A DNA stretch of 64,000 nucleotides, taken from the NCBI RefSeq assembly GCF_022867865.1, contig NZ_JALIEC010000013.1, positions 1-64,000 of the forward strand, read 5' to 3'. The translations under genes and the position numbers were made by a program. This DNA comes from Phaeobacter sp. J2-8 (GTDB taxonomy: Bacteria > Pseudomonadota > Alphaproteobacteria > Rhodobacterales > Rhodobacteraceae). The notes below the pieces were generated by a model. The model was not told the DNA's origin. It searched no databases and saw nothing but the letters and a program-made list of their open reading frames with translations. Positions 1-10,047 of the stretch are shown piece by piece (position 1 is the first letter of the stretch; each line of letters opens with the position of its first letter).

Positions 1-290
1 ATCGGCGTTTCATTGTCGGTTTCGCGGAATTTTGTCGCCAGTTCCAAAGTGCGGTCCAGGGTCATGCCGCTTTCCAGCGCCCGTTGCCCGGCCAGCTGGA
101 TCGTCGGGCCATCCGCCATCGGATCGGTAAATGGCAAGCCAAGTTCGATCACATCCACGCCTGCACCGGGCAGGCCGCGCACCAGCTCAAGCGAGCTGTC
201 GAAATCTGGATCACCCGCCATGACATAAGCGACAAAGGCCTTACGGTTCTGTGCTTTGAGCGCGGCGAATTTGGCGTCGATACGGGTCAT
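1..290 (-). CDS. trpA: Tryptophan synthase alpha subunit, 5' part (runs off the window)
   Basis: This is the N-terminal 96 codons of TrpA, which splits indole-3-glycerol phosphate into indole and glyceraldehyde-3-phosphate and passes indole to TrpB in the alpha2beta2 complex (last steps of tryptophan synthesis, cytosol). The reverse-strand translation starts [12 protein letters not shown] and contains [10 protein letters not shown] and the diagnostic [16 protein letters not shown], which holds the catalytic Glu (E49 of the E. coli enzyme) and the Asp-rich loop that follows it. The start is the ATG at 288-290. The gene is cut by the left edge of the window, so trpB or other trp genes cannot be seen. 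It diverges from ychF. Confidence 0.93.
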   Translation of the reverse strand, partial: MTRIDAKFAALKAQNRKAFVAYVMAGDPDFDSSLELVRGLPGAGVDVIELGLPFTDPMADGPTIQLAGQRALESGMTLDRTLELATKFRETDNETP

Positions 291-517
291 GCGGCTGTCC
301 TTCGGATATCTTTCCCTTCATGTGCCGAATTTGTGCGGTCTTGGCAATGGGGCAGGGGCGTCTCTGGCCCTTGTAGGGCGTCCTTGCGGCGAGGCCCGAA
401 AGGATGTGACATGTGGCGACGACTTGCGCTTGTCTTCCGGCCCAAATAGAAGCGCCGGGTGAAATTGCCTGCAAAACACGCGGAACATGCACCCGCACTG
501 TCAAAGGATCATCGGTC

Positions 518-1615
518 ATGGGCTTCAAGATGGGGATTGTCGGTCTGCCAAATGTCGGCAAATCGACGCTTTTCAACGCGCTGACGCGCACCGCAGCGGC
601 GCAGGCGGCGAATTTTCCATTCTGCACCATTGAACCCAATGTGGGTGAGGTCGCGGTGCCCGATCCGCGGCTCGACAAATTGGCGGCGATCGCCACGTCG
701 AAACAGATCATTCCGGCGCGGATGACCTTTGTTGATATTGCCGGGCTGGTCAAAGGTGCGTCCAAGGGCGAGGGCCTCGGCAATCAGTTCCTTGCCAATA
801 TCCGCGAAGTGGATGCCATTGCCCATGTGCTGCGCTGTTTCGAAGACGGCGATGTCACCCATGTCGAAGGCCGGGTCGACCCCGTGGCCGATGCCGAGGT
901 GATTGAAACGGAACTGATGCTGGCCGACATGGAAAGCATTGAAAAGCGGCGCGCTGGATTGGTGCGCAAGCTGAAAGGCAACGACAAGGAGGCCATCCAG
1001 CAGGATCGCCTGCTGGCGGCAGCCCAGGAGATGCTGGATCAGGGCAAACCCGCGCGTCAGGCCGACGTCGACGAAGAGGACGTCAAAGCCTGGAAAGGCC
1101 TGCAACTGCTGACCTCGAAAAAGATCCTTTACGTCTGTAATGTCGATGAGGCGAGCGCCGCCGAAGGCAATGAATTTTCGGCCCGTGTCGCCGAAATGGC
1201 CGCGGCCGAGGGCGCAGGATCCGTGGTGATTTCCGCGCAGATCGAAGAGGAAATCAGCCAGCTCGACGATGATGAGGCCGCGATGTTCCTGGACGAGATG
1301 GGCCTGGATGAGGCCGGTCTTTCCCGTTTGATCCGTGCAGGTTACGACCTCTTGCATCTGGAAACCTATTTCACCGTCGGTCCCAAAGAGGCCCGCGCCT
1401 GGACAATCCGCGAAGGCACCAGCGCCCCGAAAGCCGCCGGCGTGATCCATGGCGATTTCGAAAAAGGGTTCATTCGCGCAGAGACCATCGCCTATGACGA
1501 TTATGTCGCCTGTGGCGGTGAAAACGGCGCCAAGGAAGCGGGCAAAATGCGCGCTGAAGGCAAATCCTATATCGTCAAGGATGGCGACGTAATGCACTTC
1601 CTGTTCAACACCTGA
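518..1615 (+). CDS. ychF: Redox-regulated ATPase YchF (OLA1-type, TRAFAC class)
   Basis: 365 aa, the normal length for YchF, a ribosome-associated P-loop ATPase of the Obg family that hydrolyses ATP rather than GTP. Visible motifs: G1 loop GLPNVGKST near residue 10, [18 protein letters not shown] (switch II) and a C-terminal TGS-like domain with [12 protein letters not shown] and [11 protein letters not shown] chose ATG 518 ([11 protein letters not shown]), which matches the family N-terminus; the open frame upstream to 413 has no similarity. An almost perfect antisense open frame over this gene is only a shadow of high-GC codon use. Confidence 0.96.
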   Translation: MGFKMGIVGLPNVGKSTLFNALTRTAAAQAANFPFCTIEPNVGEVAVPDPRLDKLAAIATSKQIIPARMTFVDIAGLVKGASKGEGLGNQFLANIREVDAIAHVLRCFEDGDVTHVEGRVDPVADAEVIETELMLADMESIEKRRAGLVRKLKGNDKEAIQQDRLLAAAQEMLDQGKPARQADVDEEDVKAWKGLQLLTSKKILYVCNVDEASAAEGNEFSARVAEMAAAEGAGSVVISAQIEEEISQLDDDEAAMFLDEMGLDEAGLSRLIRAGYDLLHLETYFTVGPKEARAWTIREGTSAPKAAGVIHGDFEKGFIRAETIAYDDYVACGGENGAKEAGKMRAEGKSYIVKDGDVMHFLFNT

Positions 1616-1667
1616 GGTCTGCAAGGCCATAGCGTCATGCGTGGGCCCCGGTCCGCATGGCGATGAT

Positions 1668-1696
1668 CACCTGTTCCGCTTCACGCGGAACAGGTG
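1668..1696. repeat. Perfect 12-bp inverted repeat downstream of ychF
   Basis: CACCTGTTCCGC (1668-1679) and its exact reverse complement (1685-1696) are separated by the 5-nt loop TTCAC. It lies between the convergent ends of ychF and tctA, where a terminator is expected. There is no T-run after the stem on either strand, so it would be an atypical or Rho-assisted terminator, or an mRNA 3'-end stabiliser. Confidence 0.6.
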
Positions 1697-1715
1697 CGGC
1701 TTGGCCTGTCACACT

Positions 1716-1790
1716 GGTCTGATTGTGTTTGGTTTGCTTGTGTTTGGTCTGATCATGTTTGGCCTGATCAAGTCTGGCCTGATCCGTAAT
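1716..1790. repeat. Five degenerate copies of a 15-bp tandem repeat
   Basis: Five consecutive 15-base units begin at 1716, 1731, 1746, 1761 and 1776, following the pattern GG(T/C)CTGATCATGTTT with substitutions; a sixth partial unit follows. It sits in the gap between convergent ychF and tctA. On the minus strand a short open frame would encode a matching five-residue repeat (IRPN-type), but that frame overlaps the tctA 3' end and is probably not a gene. Confidence 0.75.
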
Positions 1791-1848
1791 GGCCAGACCT
1801 GATACGACCCGGCGAAGAACCGATTGGATATCCGCCGGGGTTCGTGTG

Positions 1849-3363
1849 TCAGGGGGCGGCGCTGTCCGCTCCGCTGCGACGTGCTCTGCGCCATAGCGCC
1901 AGCAGAAGCGGCGTCATCCACAGCAGGATCGTAACGACCCCCAAAGTCGCGGCAATCGGACGCGAGAAGAACCCCATCAGTTCGCCATCTGCCTTGATCA
2001 TCGACGACATGAAGTTGTCTTCGACCATGCCACCCAGAACGATGCCCAGAATGGCCGGGGCGACCGGAAAGCCGTTTTCTTCCATGATGTAGGCAAGAAT
2101 GCCCAATGCCAGCATCAGCGTGACGCCGAACACCGTGTTGTTGATGGCAAAGGCGCCGACCACACAGAACATCAGGATGATCGGCATCAGGATGCGCTGC
2201 GGCACCCGCAGGACCTGGCGCGACATTCGGATTGCTGCAAAGCCCAGCGGCAGCAAGGCAAGGTTGGCCAGAAAGAAGGCCATGAAGACGGCATAGATCA
2301 ACTCGGGGCTCTGAATGAACACCATTGGACCCGGGTTCATGCCCTTCATATAGAGCACACCGATGACAACGGCGGTGATCGAATCCCCCGGAATGCCAAA
2401 GACGATGGCCGGAACCCAGGCGCCGGCGATGCTGGCGTTGTTGGCAGCACCTGCGGCGACAAGCCCCTCTGGGTGGCCGGTCCCGAATTTTTCCGGCGTT
2501 TTCGAGCGTTTCTTGGCCAGCGCATAGCTGATCCAGGCCGCGATATCGGCACCCGCACCCGGCAGGATGCCGATGATTGCGCCCAGACCGCTGCCTTGGA
2601 CGATATTCATTTTGTATTTGCGCAGGATCGGTCCAAGACCGCGGAAAACCGGGCTGGGCGGATGATTTGGCACTGTCAGCGGCTTATGGGTCGAAGCCAC
2701 ATAGCGCAGCACCTCGGAGATCGCGAACATGCCGATCATTGCCGGGATAAAGCTGATCCCGGCCATCAATTCGACGTTGCCGAAGGTGAACCGGGGATGC
2801 CCGGCCGTGCCGTCGATGCCGATTGTAGCGATGAACAGCCCAATCAACAGCGACACAAACCCCTTGATCGTCGACCCCGACGAAATGATGACGGCACAGG
2901 ACAGCCCAAGGCAGGCCAGCCAGAAATATTCAAAGGACGAGAATTTGATGGCAAATTTGGCCAGAAACGGCGCGCTGAACGACAGAACCACCGCGCCGAC
3001 CAGCCCGCCAATCACCGAGGTCACAAGCCCGATGCCAAGCGCCCGCTCGGCCAGCCCCTTTCGGGTCATGGCATAGGTTTCGTCGCAATAGGCCGCCGAG
3101 GCCGGTGTGCCGGGAATGCGCAGCAGGGCGCCCGGAATGTCGCCGGCAAAGATCGCGGTGGCAACGGCGGTGACAATCACCGAGATGGCCGGCACCGGAT
3201 CCATGAAAAAGGTGAAGGGGATCAGCAGCGCCGTGGCCATCGTGGCCGTCAGCCCCGGCATCGAGCCGACAAACAGGCCGAACATCGCCGCCAGCAGCAT
3301 AACCCCCAGTGTATAGGGCTGAGTAACCAGACCAAAAGCCTGTACAAGGACGTCCCAGGTCAT
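1849..3363 (-). CDS. tctA: Tripartite tricarboxylate transporter, large permease TctA
   Basis: 504 aa, the expected size for TctA, the roughly 12-helix membrane subunit that imports a carboxylate with H+ or Na+ after delivery by the periplasmic TctC protein. Hydrophobic helices alternate with the family glycine-rich segments: GLFVGSMPGLTATMATALL near residue 30 and GIIGILPGAGADIAAWISYA near residue 265, which are the two internal repeats. It is last in the tctC-tctB-tctA operon, 4 bases after tctB. The substrate cannot be told from sequence; citrate, aconitate, glutamate and aromatic acids are all known for the family. Confidence 0.93.
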   Translation of the reverse strand: MTWDVLVQAFGLVTQPYTLGVMLLAAMFGLFVGSMPGLTATMATALLIPFTFFMDPVPAISVIVTAVATAIFAGDIPGALLRIPGTPASAAYCDETYAMTRKGLAERALGIGLVTSVIGGLVGAVVLSFSAPFLAKFAIKFSSFEYFWLACLGLSCAVIISSGSTIKGFVSLLIGLFIATIGIDGTAGHPRFTFGNVELMAGISFIPAMIGMFAISEVLRYVASTHKPLTVPNHPPSPVFRGLGPILRKYKMNIVQGSGLGAIIGILPGAGADIAAWISYALAKKRSKTPEKFGTGHPEGLVAAGAANNASIAGAWVPAIVFGIPGDSITAVVIGVLYMKGMNPGPMVFIQSPELIYAVFMAFFLANLALLPLGFAAIRMSRQVLRVPQRILMPIILMFCVVGAFAINNTVFGVTLMLALGILAYIMEENGFPVAPAILGIVLGGMVEDNFMSSMIKADGELMGFFSRPIAATLGVVTILLWMTPLLLALWRRARRSGADSAAP

Positions 3364-3367
3364 GTTT

Positions 3368-3841
3368 TTACCACGCTATGGCTTGCAGAATGCCCCAGGG
3401 CAACGGCACCAGGAGGATTTTTGCGAAAACGGTGTGAATGATCATCGTGACGAGCACGGCGATCCCGATGCTGGGGACAAGTGCGGTGCCCAGACGTGAC
3501 AGCAACAAGGTCATGAGGAGCGTCGAGGTCACGACAAATCCAAGGCTGCCCGAAAACAGGATATAAAACACCATGCTGCCGATCATCAGCCCAAGATTGA
3601 CAACGGTGCGGCGGTCTTTGGACCAATCGCCCAATGTCAGCAACGGCACCGTCCGGCGTGTCGCAACGCCCTGAAAGACCAGCAGGCCGCCGCAGATGAT
3701 CAGCCCGCCGCCGATCAGGATCGGGAACAGGTCAGGGCCAAAGTTCTGTCCGTGTAGCTGGGGGAAGGTCTGGGTATAGAGGATCTCGGCTATCGCAAAA
3801 AGGATAAGGAAACAGCCCGGAACAGCGTCATTGAAGCGCAT
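3368..3841 (-). CDS. tctB: Tripartite tricarboxylate transporter, small permease TctB
   Basis: 157 aa with four predicted transmembrane helices (roughly residues 7-24, 40-60, 81-102 and 120-150), the TctB pattern. It is the small membrane subunit that pairs with TctA in the inner membrane. The family is poorly conserved in sequence, so the call rests on length, topology (FGPDLFPILIGGGLIICG in the second helix) and position between tctC and tctA on the same strand. Confidence 0.85.
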   Translation of the reverse strand: MRFNDAVPGCFLILFAIAEILYTQTFPQLHGQNFGPDLFPILIGGGLIICGGLLVFQGVATRRTVPLLTLGDWSKDRRTVVNLGLMIGSMVFYILFSGSLGFVVTSTLLMTLLLSRLGTALVPSIGIAVLVTMIIHTVFAKILLVPLPWGILQAIAW

Positions 3842-3872
3842 TTTGACCTCGCAAAAATTGTTGCAGAGCGAA

Positions 3873-3897
3873 ATTGGGCGGCCTGCCGCCGCCCAAT
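3873..3897 (-). promoter_or_regulatory. Intercistronic hairpin between tctC and tctB
   Basis: ATTGGGCGGC (3873-3882) pairs perfectly with 3888-3897 around the 5-nt loop CTGCC. It follows the tctC stop and precedes tctB by about 30 bases, without a T-run. Such hairpins in solute-binding-protein operons usually protect the upstream mRNA or attenuate downstream transcription, so the binding protein outnumbers the permease. That role is inferred here. Confidence 0.55.
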
Positions 3898-3928
3898 CCC
3901 AGTCGCATGGCTTTTCGCTAGTGTTGGT

Positions 3929-4912
3929 CTATTTTGCCAAGCCGACCGCAGTCATGACCGCGCCCAGCGACGCGTCGGACGATTTCATCCATCCGGCAAA
4001 GTCGTCACCCGATTTCCAGGTCAGACCAAAGCCGCGTCCGTTCATGAATTCCTGGAATTCATCAGAATTCCAGACGTTTTCCAGGGCAACGGTCAGTTTC
4101 TGGGTTGCCTCATCCGGCATGCCGGCGGGGCCAACGATGCCGCGCCAAGCGGCCAATTGCCAATCGGAACCGGTTGTCTCCTTCAGCGTCGGGACATCGG
4201 CAAAGGCGCCGATGCGTTCGCTTGCCATGACATTCAGCGCCTTGGCCTGACCTGCGGCGATCATTGCCGCGCCTTCGACGATCGAACTGGTCACGATGTC
4301 AACGCCGCCCGCAGCCAGCTCTTGCAGTCCTGCCGCTGAACCTTTGGAGGGGACCCATGGCACCGCATCGGGGCTGATGCCTGCGTCGTTCAGCATGCCC
4401 GCCAATGCCAGATGCCAAATGCCGCCCTGTCCGGTGCCCGAGCCCTTGTATTTTCCCGGTTCCGCCGTGACCGCAGCAAGCACGTCGCTGGCGCTGGTCC
4501 AATCGCTGTCGGCACGCACGATCACGCCCGCAGCGTCGGCATTGTAAAGGGCGATCGGGGTATAGGCGGTCCATGTCAGATCGGTCAGACCGGCCCAATG
4601 CATCATGCCGATTTCAACCGTGGCGACGCCGATTGTGTAGCCGTCCGGCTCGGCAGTGGCGATTGCGGTGTGCCCGACAACGCCGCTGCCGCCGTCGCGG
4701 TTGACCACAACCACGGGCTGACCCAGTTCCGCCTGCAACAGCGTGCCGATCATCCGTCCGGTGGCATCGGTGCCCCCGCCGGCCCCCCAAGGCACGATCA
4801 GCGTGATCGGGCGCTCTGGATATTCGGCCAGTGCCGGGGTGGCCGTCATGGCTGTCATCGCTCCGGCGACGGCAAGGGCACCAAGCGCTGCAAAATTTCG
4901 GCGGTTCATCAT
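3929..4912 (-). CDS. tctC: Tripartite tricarboxylate transporter substrate-binding protein (TctC/Bug family)
   Basis: 327-aa periplasmic binding protein. It begins MMNRRNFAALGALAVAGAM, with a Sec/Tat-like signal ending near ALAEYPERPI; the mature part starts with the Bug motif YPERPITLIVPWGAGGGTD, which forms the first carboxylate-binding loop. It captures an organic acid and delivers it to TctA/TctB. I chose ATG 4912 because GGGAGG lies 7 bases upstream; an ATG at 4909 is also possible. First gene of the tct operon. Many Bug proteins are orphans, but this one has its permease. The ligand is unknown. Confidence 0.9.
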   Translation of the reverse strand: MMNRRNFAALGALAVAGAMTAMTATPALAEYPERPITLIVPWGAGGGTDATGRMIGTLLQAELGQPVVVVNRDGGSGVVGHTAIATAEPDGYTIGVATVEIGMMHWAGLTDLTWTAYTPIALYNADAAGVIVRADSDWTSASDVLAAVTAEPGKYKGSGTGQGGIWHLALAGMLNDAGISPDAVPWVPSKGSAAGLQELAAGGVDIVTSSIVEGAAMIAAGQAKALNVMASERIGAFADVPTLKETTGSDWQLAAWRGIVGPAGMPDEATQKLTVALENVWNSDEFQEFMNGRGFGLTWKSGDDFAGWMKSSDASLGAVMTAVGLAK

Positions 4913-5147
4913 TTTTATTCCTCCCATTTTGCCCGCATCACCCCCAAAAGCCGGACAATCCGGAGTTGCGGGTCACAGGCAATTTCAAGAAATAGATACT
5001 ATGAATCTTTGTGGGTCAACAAATTCTTCGCACCTGTTGGCGGTGGCGTTTTTTGCCTGTTTTCTTCACGTTTTTCGACGAATGCCTGTTGGATGTGCAG
5101 CGGTGGCTGTGGCCACACCAGCGGCGATATCGCGAGGGCGTTCGTGA

Positions 5148-5765
5148 GGGATTGTTGCATTATATTCAGTGGTGCGCGACGGCCCAGCAGGAGGATTGGA
5201 TCACGCAGCGCTTTCGAACAGCCCGCGTATGAATTCGATCTCGCGCTTGACGCTTGGCAGCTTGTGATTGATCTCACGAATGGCGCGTCGATCACTGTGC
5301 GCCTCGTCCGTCACAATTGTAACAGGCCGGTTCAGACGCACATGCGCGATGGCCTTGTTGAGAAGGGCCCTTGCAGCCCTCGCATCGCGTCGCGCGGTGT
5401 GGCGGAAATCAATCATCTGGCCGGTGGCATCGATGGCCCGCCAGAGATCATGCCACTTACCAGCGACACCGATGTAGGTCTTGTCGGCATACCAGTCGAA
5501 ACTCGCACGGTGCAGGTGTTTCACGGTGCGCTTAGCCAAATCGGGACCGAACTTCTGAACCCAGTGTTAGATAGGCGATCGGTCCACGGTGACATCACGC
5601 TCTGACAGAAGGTCCACGACATCCTGGTTGGACCGTGGATACCGTAGATACCTGCGAACAGCGCAAAGGGTGATCTCGCGCGGAAAGCGGTGATGCTTGA
5701 TGGGTGAAGGCCGCCGCATGTCTAACCTCAAAGCCGCCAAACGACACGATTAACGCAACAGCCCC
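5148..5765 (-). mobile_element. Remnant of an IS6-family insertion sequence
   Basis: A broken IS6 transposase is bracketed by imperfect ends: GATTGTTGCATTA-like sequence at about 5148-5162 and its inverted counterpart TAACGCAACAGCCCC at 5751-5765, which resembles IS6-type termini (GGGGCTGTTGCGTTA). The element is about 0.6 kb, shorter than the usual 0.75-0.8 kb because of an internal deletion. No target duplication was recognised. It marks the left edge of a decayed mobile region. Confidence 0.65.
5201..5719 (-). pseudogene. IS6-family transposase, interrupted and internally deleted
   Basis: Reading from ATG 5719, the frame gives a normal IS6 N-terminus (MRRPSPIKHHRFPREIT, then HTH-like NQDVVDLLSERDVTVDRSPI). 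It then meets an in-frame TAA where a Tyr is expected, and continues with the DDE catalytic core (SFDWYADKTYIGVAGKW, TGQMIDFRHTARRDARAARA, VTIVTDEAHSDRR). After REINH it jumps to KREIEFIRGLFESAA, the family C-terminus. About 60 residues carrying the third catalytic residue (Glu) and the DRKWRNNRIESDHAALK motif are missing. It cannot be active. Confidence 0.85.
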
Positions 5766-5880
5766 GTAAAAAGGGACCAGATTGTTGCAAATGAATCCGA
5801 TGGTTTCACTTAAACCCAAAACAAAGCGTCGATTGTTTCTGAAGTTCGTGGGCCTCATACTCTCATGACTTGTTAGGCAT

Positions 5881-8800
5881 TTATGAAAGGATATAGTCGA
5901 CCGATTCCAATGTTGACTGATCAACGCCCAAAAACTGAATCCTGACTCCTTGGTCTTCAAAAATAATATCCGGCCCTTCGACCGTCAATCGAGAAAGAAT
6001 GTCGGCGTCTGAATTGTAGCCAAAGCCACTGAATTCAAGAGTATCCCAAGTATCTACTTGCAGCACGACATCTGAGCCGCGATCCTTTGCGTCGAAAACA
6101 AACATGTCAGCGGAATACCCTGTCCACAGAATATCATTGCCCGCACCGCCATCTAACACATCGCCTTCAAGTGAACGTATGTAGGTTTCAAATGCATCTT
6201 GTGATTTTTGGATAAATTCCGAGCTTTGCGCGAACCCCCGCACTACCGCTTCGCGGCTTCCTCCCTCATCAATGGCGCGTGTCCAGTTCGTTAGGCCAGC
6301 CAGGTCAGGCTCACGATCTAAGACGTTTTGATAAAGTAGGCGAACAAATTCTTCACTATCGAGCGCACCGTAGATGTTCTGAAATTCGGTCGAATTTGTG
6401 AAGCCTTCTGCAATCGTTGTATAAGCCTGACCATCCATCAATCTTGATGTCCACGCCTCCAACCCCTTTTGGTCTGGTGTGCGATCTAGAGTTGCCTGAT
6501 AAAGGCGGAAGATATCGTCAAGATAGTCACCTTGTTTCCACCCGAAAAACGCGTTTGCATAAGCGGTTGACTCGGCTTCGGTTATTGTTTTGAACTCTGG
6601 GCTCTGCGCAAATCCGATCACGATTTGCTCGCGGCTTGATCCTTCTGATATGCGCGTGACCCAAGCGTTCAAACCCGCGGTATCCGGTTCTCTATCAAGT
6701 ACATTGTTATAGAGAAGTGTAACAAATTCGGTGTTGTTTAAAGCACCGTAGACATTTTTGAATTCTTTGGAGGCAACAAATCCATGTACAATCTCTTGAA
6801 AGGTGAGCGCGCCAGAGTCGAGCCGGTTCGTCCAATTGACAAAACCTCCGGTATCGGGAGTGCGACCCAGGGTTGCTTGGTAAATACGATAGATTTTCGC
6901 GGCTGTGGTATCTATTGCATCGACGAATGATCCGACCAATATGTCATTCCCGTCGCCGCTGGCCAGCACATTTGAAAACTGATCGCCCGAAATGGTGTCA
7001 TCGCCCACCGATCCAATTACATTCTCAAACTCAGATATTTGCTGGTCGAGCAATCGGACGCTGACGTTTGGGTCAAAATACTCAGAATAAAACCCGACGT
7101 GCCCGTTGAAGTGAAAATCTCGGCTGTACTCATATTGCTCTGGCGTTTGCGCGATTCCCGTGACCAGATTTATGGACAAACTATACAGCGTGTCCTGCCC
7201 ATTCGGGTAAGCAAGGCCGCTGTAATCCAAAGTATCAATGCCCCCGCCGCCAACAAGCGTATCTGCCCCGGCTGAGAGGAAAGCAAGCGTTTCATCCTCT
7301 TGCGATCCTATAATCTGCGCTTCCGCGCGACCCGAGGCAAAATCCGTAGCGATGCGATTGTCTGCCCCAATGACTAGCGTGGTTATTGCAGCGTTGCCCG
7401 TGATGGTCGGGTCTGTGCCTGCGGCATAGCCAAAGCTCGAAAACTGGCTGGTCGCAAGGTTGATATTGATCGCGCTGGTTATTCCCAATGGAATGCTTAG
7501 CTCTGGCGAGTTACCTTGGACATGAATGGTGTCGTTTGAAAGATCACCCGTTAAGGCGATGCGACCGTCTCCCATATTATTGAACGAATAAACTGCGCCA
7601 GAATACGCGTCGTCAATGAAGCCGAGTGTGCCGTTTCCCGCTGTTAAGTGGGTAATATTGTCAAACTCGACAACTTGGGTTTGCCCGACAAAACCCGCCC
7701 CAGTACTGCCATCAAAGGAAATATCTTCATTATTTCCAGCGAACGACAATAAGATCTGTCCATCCCGGCCGAGGCCGGCGAGGTCAATTGATTTTATTGG
7801 GCCAGAGTGAGTTCCAGTCCCCTAGGCGGATGTCGCCGCCACCTGATCCCAATTCGATCCTGTCCGCACCCTTGGACAAGATCAAATCAATACGTCCATC
7901 ACCCGTCAAAATGGTGTCGTCACCATCTCCAGTCGTAAACTCGATAAGCGTTTCGGCCCCGCGGAGGTCAAAAAGATCACCAAGTTCTGTACCATGTATC
8001 GAAACATTGCCACTAAACTGGTCGACATCCCCATATGTGTCGGAAACAGTACGCGTGCTGAAATCGACCGCGATCCCAATGGAATTTGGATTAAATGCAG
8101 ATTCCCGATCATAACGCAGTGTCGCAGAGGCGTTTGACCCAAGGCTAAAGACATCATCGCCTCCATGCCCCACCAAAAATTTGTCCTGCACATTTGGTTC
8201 AAGTTCAAAAAGGTCCGCCTCTAGGCTTCCCTCAAGTGTGCGAACGGGCGTAAAAACGTCATCCACACGGCCATCATCGCTTTGAACTGTGCCAACAAAT
8301 TCGCGGAAGTCGTCATTAAAATACTGCGTATAATCGGTATTCGGACTGACGCGCAGTGTTAATCCGCCGGTTTCGGGCAGATCCCGGTATGAGAGGATTG
8401 CAGAAGCATAGTGATTGTATTCGCCCGAATGGTTGGTGAATGTTGTCCCTTGGGTTCCGAAGATTGTATCGTGACCCAATCCCGGTAAAATAAGGTCTTC
8501 TTCGTCCTCATAAATGTATTGAAAGTCATAAGTTCCGAGAACCAGAGCCGTGACGCTGATCGTGTCATCTCCCGGGCCACCGACAAGCGTATCTTCGTTC
8601 CATCCCCCGGAAATATTATCGTCGCCCAGGCCGCCAAAAATCGCATCTTGGTGACCTCCACCGGTGATGGTGTCATTTCCGGTCCCGCCTTGGATGTTGT
8701 CAGCCGCAGACGTTCCCGTGATGCTATCGTCACCGGAAATATTCTCGGGTTCCGGTGTTCCGGGCGGCACGGCAGGCGGATTTGCATAATTAGTACTGGG

Positions 8801-9745
8801 TGTAGCCAGCCCAAGAATGCCCTCGGCATGCGCCCAATTATAAAATTCAGCTACATCATCAAGGTTTGCGACGCTTTCCAGCGCGAACAGGTCAGTGGCA
8901 TTTGCGCCATAAAGGCTTTTTGCATTGCCCCAAGGATTGTATGTGTCGCCGTCAACCGAGGCAGCGTATTGCGCCTCCATCAGGAACCCGTCCACGGCGG
9001 CGTAGTAATGCGCTGCCGTTTCGCTATCCGTCAAATTCGCATGGTCCACGATATCGAGGCCCGAATTGATCAAAAGATAAGCGTTGCTGTCCACTGCTTT
9101 GATTGCATCACTCAGTTCGGTGACAAAAGTCATCATTTCTGATGCGTATTGCGCCAGCGTCGTTCGATCGATAACCGGGTAGCCAAATTGGTCGAATTCG
9201 GCTGGTTGGCCATTCGGGTCTTTGAAAAAATGGTTGGTCATATAGCGCCCGACGTCGTCGAGGAAGATACCGCTGTAGCCTTGTTTGACCAGATAGACCG
9301 CCTCCTTGATCACACGGGCCTGCCAATCCGCGTCACTCCAATCCACGATGAACCCAAACGTGCCGTCGCCATTATCCTCTGGCCCGGTCGCCATGCCGCG
9401 ATTGTTTTCCAACCAATCCGGAACGCGTGGATCTGGCCTGTTCCACGAGGGCGTGCCGGTATCAAGATCCGCTGCATCGGCCGCTGGCGGTGTCAACCAT
9501 TCAAGCGAGTTGTCGGGCCAATAGGCGCGATTGTGGTCGGTCACGGATGCATTCAAGTATGCCAGCGTCAAGCGACCGTCTTCTTGTGGGGGGAGCTGTG
9601 CGACAAAACCAGGGGTTGGCAGCAGAGTGTCCGGGTCGTGCCCCACGTAACCGCTTTCGACGACAACAAGATCAAAAGGCGTGGCGGCAATGGCGGAAAT
9701 ATCCATGCCATCCAATTGAACAGAAAAATTGGTGATTGGTGTCAT
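5881..9745 (-). CDS. Secreted GH114-type glycosidase with RTX repeats and DUF4214 domains (one frameshift)
   Basis: Two adjoining frames form one gene of about 1287 aa. The break is a run of four C at 7819-7822; three C would join ...GGGDIRLG to TGTHSGPIKSIDLAG. N-terminal ~320 residues resemble the GH114 endo-alpha-1,4-polygalactosaminidase barrel (LAYLNASVTDHNR, GYSGIFLDDVGRYM, LINSGLDIV, DGFLMEAQY). Next come calcium-binding RTX nonapeptides (GGTGNDTITGG, GGLGDDNISGG), then two pairs of DUF4214 units (IYQATLGRTPDTGGFVNW, LYNNVLDREPDTAGLNAW and so on) and a further RTX-like tail. There is no N-terminal signal, so type I secretion is likely. Base composition is lower in GC than the neighbours, and it lies between IS and integrase remnants: probably acquired. 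Likely role: attack on or remodelling of an amino-sugar exopolysaccharide (inference). Confidence 0.8.
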
Positions 9746-10047
9746 AATCTTTACATTCTAAAGAAGGGAATTTGCAGTTTTTGGCCTCATTGCGCGCAGG
9801 ATACCTTGTTTCCTATGCTTGTGCCGACGTCTTTTAACTATAGAGGCGGACCAATTTTGCGGGGTGAGGTTTCAGATCTTCAATCAACGGCTGTTTTGGT
9901 CAGTCAGCCTCAGGTTATTCGATCTCGTTGCCAATCCTTATTTTCCGCCCCCCAAAAAACACCCCCCAACTGCGCTGCCATGAAACGTTTCGCAATCCCG
10001 CTCATATCGACTTAACATCGCATCCGAAGCACGTCCCGTTTACGCTC
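9746..10047. other. Gene-free stretch upstream of the RTX gene
   Basis: No supported ORF. It should hold the promoter for the RTX/GH114 gene (minus strand). C-rich runs are present around 9948-9968. Nothing else was recognised. Confidence 0.4.

Noticed and set aside
509-1630. 373-aa open frame antisense to ychF
   Set aside because: Mirror of a conserved gene in GC-rich DNA; no family, no ribosome site.
1709-1921. Minus-strand ORF encoding IRPN-type repeats
   Set aside because: Overlaps the tctA 3' end in another frame; the repeat is explained by the DNA tandem repeat. Kept only as a repeat.
4999-5295. 98-aa minus-strand ORF next to the IS6 remnant
   Set aside because: Runs through the IS end and transposase in a different frame; no recognisable family.
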